From: Siderastrea radians
Taxonomy: Eukaryota; Cnidaria; Anthozoa; Scleractinia; Rhizangiidae
Assembly (NCBI GenBank): GCA_964017195.1
Contig: OZ024890.1
Coordinates: forward strand, 52,865,841-52,929,840
Direction: 5' to 3'
Length of the DNA: 64,000 bases
Both the position numbers and the translations under genes were made by a program. The notes under the pieces were generated by a model. That model saw only the letters and a list, made by a program, of their open reading frames with translations. It made no database searches and was not told the origin of the DNA. This document shows positions 47,601-59,600 of the stretch, piece after piece (the first letter of the stretch is position 1; every line of letters starts with the position of its first letter).

Positions 47601-50600
47601 CCCTTGTATCTTTCTTCTTCTTGAAGTCCTTTAACATTATTCTTGATTAAAATATCAAGTGATCAAGCAATAGAGGAGTGGCTCGCACTATATGGTTGCC
47701 CGTCCCATTCACCCTAAGTTCTTTACTGAAAGTTCACTACGTTGACTTGCACTTTTTCGGCATATTTGCTGGAGAAGACGGGCCAAGATTTACGCTTACG
47801 TTTCCAGGAAGGTATGACAATAAATAAAAGCAAACTCTGCGAACCTGTTACGAAAATCAAAATGACTTTTCAAAGAGAAAAACTTGTTACAAGATGCGCG
47901 TGGTTTTATTTCATTCAAAATCAACTGGCATTGAATGAGAAGGTACTAACTGACCTTAATTCTCCATCAAAATCTGCAAACTGTGGAACACTACGATTCT
48001 AATCTGTTGATTTGACGTGGCAAAATGTGCCCCAGATGTGCCAAACTGTGCTTAAAATGTGCTTAAGTTGTGCCTAAACTGTGCCTACACTGTGCCTAAG
48101 CTTTCTGTAAAACATGGCTTAATTGTGCCTTGAACGTGCCTAAAATGTGCCTCGATTTGTGCCTAGACGTTTTTTTCTTGTGCTTTGGCATGAAAGCTGT
48201 GCCTTTCAATGAAGCGTAAATTAGTGCATAGGCACGGTGTTACGTTCGTGTACACCAGTAGCGTGCACCAGGCGACGGGGCATGCGTAACAAGATGCAGA
48301 GCTGTCAATCATTGAAGTCCCGAGCATATATCAATGTCGTAACCATTGTTTTTACTCTCAGCGTTCGAATCATCGACCTATTCATCGAGAAACAATGCCC
48401 TTAATTAGGAAGACCATCGTGGTTTAACCTCTATTGTTAAAAATAATTCACACCTGAAATGAACATAAACGTGAAAGCAGTATGAACATGTCATGTCACG
48501 TCCGTAGATTACTAAAAATTGGTTAGAATAAACGAGTAAACTATTAGGAAAACAGGCAAATGATTGATCAATTATTAAAATGCAACCGCCAAAACTAACA
48601 GAAAAGCAGGCAAAGCATATTTGTACGTATACGTAATCGGTTCAAAATATCTGAAAAAAATTTTTTCCGTCTTTTTGTCAAAATCCTCTAGGCATCCAAA
48701 TACTTGACGGCAAATTAAACCAGACACTGCAAGCAAAGAATTGAGCGGGCTAAAACAGTGACCTTCGAAAACTACAGAAAGTCTGACACGCATCTGCATG
48801 GGCTCGCAAGTAAACAACTAAGTTGACAAATGGCGCTGGCCTTCAAGAGATCGCTCCTTTTCTTTCCGGGAACTCAGCCTCCACAAAAACTCGAATTATC
48901 AAAACCTCTCTTTTTTAATACTGTACGCGAACATGTTAAGAAAATTCTTTGTTTAAACAGACAACAGCAGATGACTGTGTAGATTTCCACACGACTCGTG
49001 TAAGCTTAGTGTGTTCCCACGCGACGGCAGCTCGAAGTCTTCTTTGTAACAAAATATTTTTCGCATGTTTCTAGTTGAGCAATTTTCGTTTCCTGTACAG
49101 CCAGCGTTAATCTAAAGTGAGAGCATTTTCCGCACATTTCCACAATAGCAATTACTCCTATTGTCTTTTCATGGACGGAAATGACAGCCGTATAAATCCC
49201 TTTTGGGAATATTCTGTATTGAAGTCAGAGAGACCTGAAAATGGGGGCGTGCTAGCATGCTTTGTGAGCACGCACAGCATCATGGATACCCCACATTTTT
49301 CGGGCGACACAGTTCATGGGGTAACCTGATGTAACCAAGCGTACATCAGGTGTTTCCTAGTTTTCAAAAAAGAGAGTGGTACAGAGGCTTTCTTATACTA
49401 ATGGAGACACTTCTTCACGTTTACGTGAAACCACCCACTCATAGGCTAACATCTTGGGGAGGCATCCATTCAAATATCACTGACAGGGACACATTATGAC
49501 CCTTATATAAAGTAAAGACTCTTGCCTTCAGAAGAGTGGGTAACCACTGGTCAAAGTCACATGTGCATGAAATGAAATATCACTCGTAGAGACACTTCAT
49601 GATGCTTACATGAAAGAGAGACCTGGTCCTCTGAAAGAATTAGTTACTGCTGTCCAATTGAAGTTGCATGCTTGTGGAAGCATGGAAGGCATTTATTGTA
49701 ATATAACTGATATTATTGGGATGCTTGATGATATTTACTTGAATCGGAGAGCTGGGCCTTTCGAGGGTTCAGTAAACGTTGTTCCAGTTAAGACAGATTT
49801 TTGTGACAAGGCACCTGATGGAATATCATTGATGGGGACACTTGATGGTGCATCAGTGACATTAAGATCTGGGCCTTCAGATGGGTTGGTAACTGCCAAC
49901 CAAAAGTCACATGCTGTTAGCATGGGGAGGCTTTAACTGTAATATCGCTGATAGGGACATTGCATGATGCTTACATGAGTGGAAAAGCTAAGCCTTCTGA
50001 TGGGTGGGTAACCACTAGTACTGTCCAAATTAAAACACATGCTGCATGCTGACATCATGGGGAAGCATTTTTCAGAAATATCAATGATGGGGACACTTTA
50101 TGACACCACAGGCAGCCCAAGCTAACGTTGAGAGCTGCGCATAAATTAGACTGTTTTTTCCCACGCTATGCATAATAATGACATCAGCACGCCATGCATA
50201 ATAATGACATCGGCAACATTTAAGAGTTTGTATGGAAATGATACAAAAGCAGAAGGCGACACTGCGGAGTCCAGAGAGGTCGGTTTGACGGAAATAGAAA
50301 ACTATCAGCACGCCCGTGAAATTTAGTCGTCTCACTTGACGCCACGAGCACGCTTTAATGTCTTTGTGCGACAATTTATTAGCATAGCGATTTGTTCCGT
50401 CACATTTACCTGTTTACCGCAAAAAAATGTTGTCGAAATTTAGAAGCAGAGACGAGGAGCAGTTTCCACCTAGAAAAAAATTGCACCGGTTTTCAAAGGA
50501 ATGGAAATTGTGGTGGGTATTTTCCACGGTCACAATAATGAGGTTGATTTGAGAGCAGTGGGCAGGGTCACTTGCGCCCAATACTCGGCATAAAATCATC

Positions 50601-53600
50601 AAATGGATTGATTAGAGTGCAGCAAAAGACAGTCCTTCGTTCGTCCCTAAAAGAAAATTATGGTTTTCCAAGTCAAGTGAGGCGAGTGAATTTCACGGCC
50701 GTTCTAATATTTCTCTATTTCCGTCAAACCGACCTCTCTGGACTCCGCAGTGTCATGTTTGCTTGTCGACAATCTCACTCAGCCTCTCCCCAGCTGAGGG
50801 CAATTTTGTCGTCGAAACGCGGCTCGCAATGATTCATGTGTGCACTTCAATTGAAAACGCATACCAGGAAAGGCGAGTTTCGTGTTTAGGAGGGGTTTTC
50901 AACAGCTTAAAATAGGATCTGGAACCCACGAGAAAGAACAGAGGTATGCGCAAGACTCAAGAATACACCTTTGAAGTTGTAGGGCGATTCGTTTATTGTG
51001 ATGGAATTTATCGAACCTCAAGTGAGGTGCAGTGTGAAACTGTTTCCTGCCTTTAATTAATTCTAAACGTTCAATAAACATGAAAAATATAAACCTCAAT
51101 TTCTCGCCCAAAAAGCTTCAAACCAGCCCAGGAAGCCCTCAGATAATGACCAATACAACAATGAAATAAGGCAAATCATTTTTTATTTCAACTTCTTCCT
51201 GATTTGTGGCAATTTGAGACATTTTGTATCATTTCCATACAAACTCTTAAATGTTGCCGATGTTATTATTATGCATAGTGTGCTGATGTCATTATTATGC
51301 ATAGCGTGGAAAAAAGGCTAATTTATGCACAGCTCTCAACGTTAGCTTGGGCCGCCTGTGATGACACTTCATATGTGTAGTGTCAAAACTGGAAATGAGT
51401 CAAGTAAGTGGTGCTAGCCAGATAATGTCCAATGTTCAAGGGCTATATTTACAATATGTGAAGAAGGGAGGAGTATACTGATGGGCACACTTGGTGTTTC
51501 TTACTTGAAGTGTCAGTCTTAGTCATGAGAAGGGTCACATGCCCGTGGCCTAACATTCCAAGATACAGGGAGTTTGGGGGGGGGGGGTAGGGTAGGCAGT
51601 ATCTTTCAGTATTATTGATGGGGACACTTCGTGATCTGCTTTTACGTGAAGGATGGTGCGTCAGCATTATGGTTATAACCATTAAAATCAACTTGTATAT
51701 ATGTATACATACTATGAGTATTGGGCTCCGCCCTCACTGCAAATGGTAACAGGGTAAATGGTTAATGGTAAATGCTATTACTTAAAGTGGAAGTGCACTT
51801 AGCTAATACAGCTAGTTCATGGGGATTCCACTGAAATAATCATAAACAAATAATCAAACTAAACACAAAGAAGGTTAAAAACCCCAACTGTCTGGAGGCA
51901 AACCAGTTGACTATTTACAAGCGTGGCCGAGGAGTTGGACTTAGGACTACCAAGAAACAAATCCAGCCAGTGGTTGGAGCGGGACTCGAACTCGGGTCCT
52001 CCGGGTTGTGAGTCTGACGCACTAACCACTCAGCCACGCTACCCCCACGGTGTTAGGGTACATAGTTTTCATTTGCTCAGAGGATTAAACTGCTATATTT
52101 CACTTTCTCTTAGCTTGGTGCGGCAGGAAGTGAATCTATTGGAGATCTATTGACCAGTAAAGACGAGCAAGAAGCTAAGAAACAGAAGTTAAGTAAGGAG
52201 AAGGACCAACTAGCTGGTCAATGTGGTGATGATGCTAAAGCCTTGGGAACAAAGGAATTGGAATTGCCTGGTATTAGAGTGGGGCCCACCAAGGTTTGTA
52301 GGATAGGATAGGATAGGATAATTTATCTAATGTCAGCAACGCAGGGAGTGGTTACCCAAACTCCTGAGCCAGGGGCTCATGATACAAGTGTTTGACAGAA
52401 AAAAAATCTATGAAAAAAGCTAGCTAAAAAACCAAGAACAAATTAATATGTATCACCATCCTAAGAATTGACTCATAATTGCAAAAAGTAATAAAAAATA
52501 AGCTTGAAGCCATGGCCACAGCAGCAAACTGCCAAGAAACCCTGAACCCCAGAGGGAGGGTTAAGCCTGAAAACCTCTGGAAACAGGGCTGTCGTTAAGG
52601 GCTGTAACTCTCGTAACACCTGATACAACTGAGTATGCTTGATGGTACCTGGACTTGGCTCTTGCTGGTATGATTTACCAACAAGTTTGTTACAGGTGCG
52701 AAGATCAAGGCAACAGGTGACACAAAACTTAATGACAGTGCTGGGAAAGATTATTTCATTTGAAGCCTTTAAGAGGGTGCTAATAAATTATAGAAGGGTT
52801 TAAAACAAATTTTGAAATTTAGAGAAAACACAAATTTCAACTTTTCTGGAAAATAATTAGAATTATTATTAATTAGAATTATTTTACCACATCACTAATC
52901 GAAACAACACATACATGTGGAGAATTGCGTGTCACCATCTTACAAAATTAAATATATGCCAACTCAAAGACACCTATAGCTTTAAACAATTTTTCATTTT
53001 GTCATTTTAAATTTTATTTTCTTGTCATGAAGGCTTTTAGCAAAAAGAGGGGGCTGAATTTAGCAATTCAAAGAGTTTTTGCAGTTTTTTAGTGTGTAAA
53101 ACCCACCTACAAGACATGGTTGTTAACATGGCTTTAGTGTTAGCGCTGACCAATAGTTCACTTTCAGGTGCTGATATCAGAAGAGAGAAAGGAAGGAAAA
53201 CACTCTATTCAGCCTGATAATCAAGAAACAGATATAGTAAGCTATCTTAGGCATTTTTTAAAAACTACGGTGAGAGATGCACCTGCCAGTCAGCTGAAGA
53301 AAGTTGTTACTCACACTAAAGTACCATTCACAGGGCTGGATCATGGATTTTCTTTAGTTAGTCACGTAACTGAAATAATCAGCACTGTTCAACCCTGGTT
53401 GTTTTGAAGGACCTTGCATTCCCCCTGCACAGTACTGTAAGCACCTAATGATGATAACGTAGGTTAAAAACAATGTTTTCTGTTTGAGATACATTGTAGC
53501 AAGAGTCGGAGTGTACTGAATTTTTTGTTACCCTGATGAATGATAAAGTGAAGACGACAGCTTTAGATTAAGATGCAATTACATAATATGGACAACTAGT

Positions 53601-56600
53601 TGGTGTTTTTAGTCTCACATAAGTTGTTGTTTAATCCTTGCAAGAGTAAAGAGGAATCTGATGAGGAGGACGTTGAGGAAGTAGAGGAAGTAGTGTACAA
53701 AGATTCAAGCCATTTCTTGAAGGTATGTACACTTGCAAGAAATATTAATCTATTAATCAACAACAGCAGCAATATTAATTACTTAATAAATTTGAATTAT
53801 ATTATTGCTAGAATTATTGCATCCATCATCATCTTGGATTACACTTTTAGCCTTCAGTAGCTACACTACTGCTCAAAAGTATCAGTTACCACACTCTCAT
53901 GGGATGGGAATCATGTCACGCACTATGCCAGCAACGTGACTCGTGTAGCTTGAGAAGGCTGAAAAACTGTGAGTATCATGGCTTAAAATTCGTGCCATTG
54001 TGATTGCTTATAGCCTGCAGACCAGGCATTTTTTATGAAATGAATGCTCGTTTAAAATTCAATCGCTAAGGCTGCCATTTTGGAAGCAAGTAAAAAATGG
54101 TATCATTTTTTGGCTTGTCCCAACCCTCTGTCAGTTTCATTTTCCAAGGTGGCGGCATATTGGATTATTCATCGCTCGGCCAGCAAAATACACCTGCTGT
54201 GCAGGCTAGACTGCCTGTTGTAAAGCCATTGTAAAGCTTAACAATAATACATGATGAAATTTAACCTGAATGTGACTGGATCAAGTAACGTCGATAACAA
54301 CCATCAGAAAACCCTGTTGTCAAGAAAATTAATAACTCACGATGGTCATGCTTTCTATTTATTTATTGCATTTTATTCAGCTGCTTCTTGAAGACTGTTC
54401 AGAAATTTCTAAGAAAGTGGTTTGCTTTTAGTTCTTATACGTACAACTGTATGTCAACAACAACACTCTTAAAATAATATTAGTATTTGCCAGATTGCCC
54501 CCAGTTGTAAAGTTATATTGTTTGAGAAAATGTATGTAGAATAAAATTTTCAACATAGAAGTCATAGGTGTGTTATTTATTCTAACATAAGTTTTGCTTG
54601 ATTATTTACCTAAGGGAACACAAAGTGCCAACCCTCATAATGATTACTGCCAGCATTTTGTTGACACAGGACAAAGGCCTCACAACTTTATCAGAGATGT
54701 TGGTGAGTTAAAGCACACCCTGGCTAATGCAGGCAGACATTCAGGCTCTCTTTTCTTTCTCTGTGAAAATTAGTTTTCACTGCTTTTACAACACAGTTGT
54801 AGTGTTGTTTTTTTTTTAATTTGGTGCTTATTTGAGGAGGTTGGACTTAGTGTTTTAAAGTGAGGAAATACAATATGTATTTGCTGTCACATGCAAATTA
54901 TGACTTTATGTCCTTTACACAGGTCTTGCCGATAGATTTGAGGAATATCCAAAGCTGAGGGAACTAATCAGACTCAAGGTATTACATTGCTTCAAAGCTG
55001 TAACATATAATTATGTTGTGGTTCAATTTTATCCTTGGTTCAATTTTTATTTTCTTTTGGTAATGTATGATAACGAGTATAAAAGCAAAGGAAAATAAAA
55101 ATTGAACCAAGGATAAAATTGAACCACAACATATATACGTTGTAAGGTGCATTAGCTGGCTTCATAGCTGTGGTCTGAACATCTTGAATGATGTTGAATT
55201 GGAGTGTTGAATTATTTTGTTTGGCCACCTCGTTCAACAACAACAATAAAGTCATATTAACCCTTTAAGCGTTGGTATGAAAATGCATATTCTCCAAACT
55301 GTTCTCCATGCATTTCTTTGGGGACTAGTAAGAAGAATTTGTCTAAATATCAAGACATCTTGTTCTTGGTGACCACTTCCTTTATTCTCGTCACTTGAAT
55401 GTTTGAACAAGTAGGATGATGTAAAGAGAAATTTCATTTTCATCACTGTTAGGGCTTAAAGGGTTAAAAAGTGTTGGGTAATGTTAAAATTTAATTGTCC
55501 GTGGCCATAAAAAAATGTGTAGACACTCAAATCAAATGGTTCCATTTGATCAGGAATTTGCCAATTTAGCGCTGAAATCAGCACTGAATTCATTAGCAAT
55601 TCACCTTCCTTCCTCTTCTTCCAGGACGAAATCATCGCTAAACGAGCCACTCCTCCAATGTAAGTAACATTTTAACTTGACGTAACCTATGGTGGCTGCT
55701 GTAAGGTGCTTACCAAAATTTCTCCCCTAATGCAGCACATGCCCGCCATGGATGTCAACATTAAAACTCTTAAGATGGCAATAAATTAATACTTTAGGCC
55801 TAATAATTTGTTTGCACACAAACCTTAGCTGATATACCAAAAGAATTTCCCTCAGAGTTTACTAGTGTAGTAACTGGTTCCTTCCAAAGTACAAAATTGA
55901 GTTCTTTTAGTTCTACTTGAAAATAATAAAAATGAAACATGTCCATTGGGTAGTACTGTTCAGTAGCTTTTAAAGGTACCAAATGGTAGTAAATGATTTA
56001 CAATTTCAGTGAGCTTCACAGGGAAAGAGAACTACTAATCATTTTTTGTTTGTTTTCAGGTATCTTCAGTGCGACGTAGACATGTTTGATCTGGATGATC
56101 TTGAATGTAAGTTTGATGTGGTATACATCGACTCTCCCTTGGAGGAATATCAGCGCCGTGCATCTGGAACCACCTTTAACTGGAAGCCATGGACTTGGGA
56201 TGAGGTCAGTAACAGCATGCATCTACAAGATACACAAACTATGAAATATTGTTGTTAGACTATGAGCTCTCCCTCCTTCTGTTCAGAGATATTCCAGCAA
56301 ACAGAACATGCAGATACTAACCTGCGATCAGGCTCTATTTTCGTTTCGCTCGGTGAAACATTCAGGCGGGACGGGCGAAACGAAAAAATAGAGCCTGATC
56401 CCGAGCCTGATACAATTCTTCTACGGAACGTCTACCGCCCACTTTTTTTGATTGATTGACATTCAACAAAACAGCCAATCAAAATTTCTTCTGCTTGCAC
56501 GATCCTCGGTATGCAAATTTCCCATAACGGCAATTCGCAGAAAGTCACGCAAATGTCGGCAAAATAAGAAAATCATAGGCTACGATATATCTTCTAGGCA

Positions 56601-59600
56601 CAAGCACTCAAATTTACACGATTGCTAACTTGAGGGTTCCGGTATTGTACATGGTTGCTCTGTCTGAGCTGAAACCGAATGAAAATTCAAAACACGACGA
56701 GGTTGTCATGTACCAAAATATGCATGCTTGAATCGTTACCCATTTCAGGTGGTATCCGGAAATATTCTCTTCGCATTTGTCACCGATTTTCTGCGTAAAA
56801 AACCTTGGGCAATTAAGAGAAATACCTTCAGTTTCATTCTTTAGAATAAAGATATAAATAAAACCGTTTATAAACAAAGGAGTATTTTGTAATTTAATTT
56901 AGTTCCAGAAGTGATAAATATTTGAGATTAGCAGCGAATTTTATCCCTAAGCAGCAGCGAATTTTAAAACGAAGAACATTCACTATAAAACTAGTCAGAT
57001 CCTTTGATGTCAATGTCAGAGATCAATAAAACGACATAAGTATTAAACAATGGATGAATAAACTGAAAATCGTTATTGCGACTTGATTGCGGTTCTCGCC
57101 AAACATCAGTTTACCGTTAAGTTTACCGAATTATCGGTTGACTTGTTGATCATTCTTGGCGAAAGATACTTGCTCGTCTGTTCGTTTTGTTTCGTAAAAC
57201 TCCGAAAAAACCACTACTCTGTTCATGTTATCAATACTAGCTGAATGCCGTCAAATGAAAATTCCGAGACACGTTGCGATAAAACGGAATACATACTTCA
57301 CTACTGTTGCTGTACTTCTTTGCTCCAGGTGAGAGACAATTTGCGTCAAACCGAACGTCATTCTCAGGGGAGAAAGAAATGGTGACGATTCTCCTAGAAC
57401 GACGAGAATTTATTAGAGCAACACATTTTACTTCGGCAGACTTGTTCCTTGGTTGTTCCTTGGCGATGGCGGTCGGATCGAAATTGTGGAGCGAGTCTCG
57501 TAGACAATTTACTTCCGTTGTCAGCTCTATTGTTAAAGGGCCAATCAGATTGCGAGATTCCCGCGGCCAAAATTTGGCCGCCGACACGAACTCCTGTGAG
57601 AGATTGTATCAGGCCCTATTTTAGCAAGCGAGCAACATAAGAGAATATGAGAGCGATGCTAAAATTCGGCCTGATCGCAGGTTATGCAGATACATGCAAA
57701 AATTAGGGTGTAGCATAAATACTCGTGAGAGCACAGTGGTGTAGTAGCTGGGGCATTGAACTTGAGATCTGAAGGTTGGTGGTGAAAGGCCCAGTCCCTG
57801 CCAGCGTATTGTTTCCTTGTATAAGAAACTTTACCTTGCATTGTCGTGCTTCACCCAGGTGTATAAAATAGGTACCGCTGACCTACTGCTGGGGGTAACC
57901 CAGTGTGTCGCAGCCAATGTTCATGCTTAGTCGCATGTTCTTCAGAGTTCCCTGAGTAGAAGGAGGGACTGCCATGAGTCAAATTCAATTAACTGTAGTT
58001 GTGTCCTTGCCCTTTTTTCTATTAATTGCTGTTTAGTTATTGTTATTTTTTTTGGCCAATACTTAACTTGAAGCGTTATGAAGGCGACATAAATTGCTTA
58101 AACAAAAAAGCTGAAGCTAGAACCGAAATTTCTATATGGATGGTTTGTATCAATTTTGCAGATTCTGAAACTCGAAGTGGAAAAGGTTGCTGCTCAACGC
58201 TCATTCCTGTTTCTTTGGTGTGGCTCACATGAAGGGCTCAATGAAGGGAGAAAGGTATTAACAAAAGTGAATTCAGAACTGAAAATTTAACTTAAACTCA
58301 GTCTCACCAGAGGAAATACTCACAGCATTTCTGGTATTGTTGACTGTTTATTAAACACAATTTTTTCTTGTTGTGTAGCACATACATTATTTGTGTAAGT
58401 AAAGGTAACGTAAGGTACTTGGAGCTTGGAGCCTGGAGCTGAAGCAATCAAGCCACACAGCTGAAGCAACTTGGTTTCTATAGCATGAGGCAACTAGAAC
58501 AATTGCCACTCTCCTAGTCTGTCAAAAGGCCCTTGAACTACGTTCTCGGGCTAATATTTGTTGTGAACATCAAATTTCCACGGTAGTGCCTTCGACAGAA
58601 GAACTCTAATGTTTAATTATAGAGTGTGTACACGCTATAGCCCTATCCCGACCGCCTGGATAAGATGTTAGTCCGTCAGTGGGTTATCTCCAAGGTTTTG
58701 GTAGGTTCAGCTGAGTCTCTACTCAGCTGAACCTACCAAAACCTTGGAGATAACCCACTGACGGACTAACATCTTATCCAGGCAAACAACAGAGAGCAGT
58801 CGTGGACCAACAACCTGCCAATCAAAAGATTGGACACTAGTCACGTGACCTCCACTGCCCCGTTACATGTGCAGTCATGAAATTCAAGGTAATTAATTAA
58901 TAATGATGTATCTTTTACTTTATGTTTATTTGTAGTGCTTAAAGAAGTGGGGCTTTCGTCGTTGTGAGGACATTTGCTGGATCAAAACAAACAAGACCAA
59001 TCCTGGAAACACGAAATACCTAGAGCCTGACGCGATATTTCAGCATACTAAAGAGCACTGTCTGATGGGAATCAAAGGAACTGTAAGGCGCAGTACAGAT
59101 GGAGACTTTATTCATGCAAATGTGGATATCGATCTTATTATCACTGAAGAGGTACGTTGTATTCTGTCACAGTGTCAATGCATGGTGCTAACACGTGACC
59201 AGACCTACCTAATCAGTGGCACCCAACGAGAAAATTTCAGCAAATTACTTAAAACGTTGCTTTCTGCTTTTCTTACATTGTCTTAGGGCTTAAAGGGATA
59301 TCTGTGTAGGCTAGCGCAGGTTGATCTGTGCTGATTCCCTACCTGAAAACTCTAGTCGCAGAAAATTATGAGGAACGGGGGTTCTTTTTCCGCTGCTGGC
59401 TTCCCGAAAATGCTGGCTGACCTCAAGTTATTCCCGACACTAAGGGAAGTATTTGTCCCTCCGAAAACAGAAGAAATTAATTTACCCCTGGCTTAAGCTG
59501 GCTCAAGAAAGTTTGATATGACTTTCACCAAAGAAAACGTCAAATTTTCTGAGGCGGCTAATGCCTTTCAAACGGATACTCCCTGCAAAACAATCCGTTA

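Larger units (their letters stand above)
45903..48280. mobile_element. TIR-flanked element with TGTGCCTAAA decamer arrays
   Basis: The ends share an inverted stretch of about 27 bp, GCCTGG(C/T)GCA(T/C)GCTACTGGTGTA, with four mismatches. Inside are two arrays of a degenerate decamer (46564-46687 and 48020-48190), both in the same orientation. No transposase was recognised. The exact outer limits are uncertain; the left side starts CAGGG. Confidence 0.55.

Noticed and set aside
49610..49936. A 108-codon protein gene
   Set aside because: The frame runs through two or three units of the degenerate minisatellite and has no gene structure.
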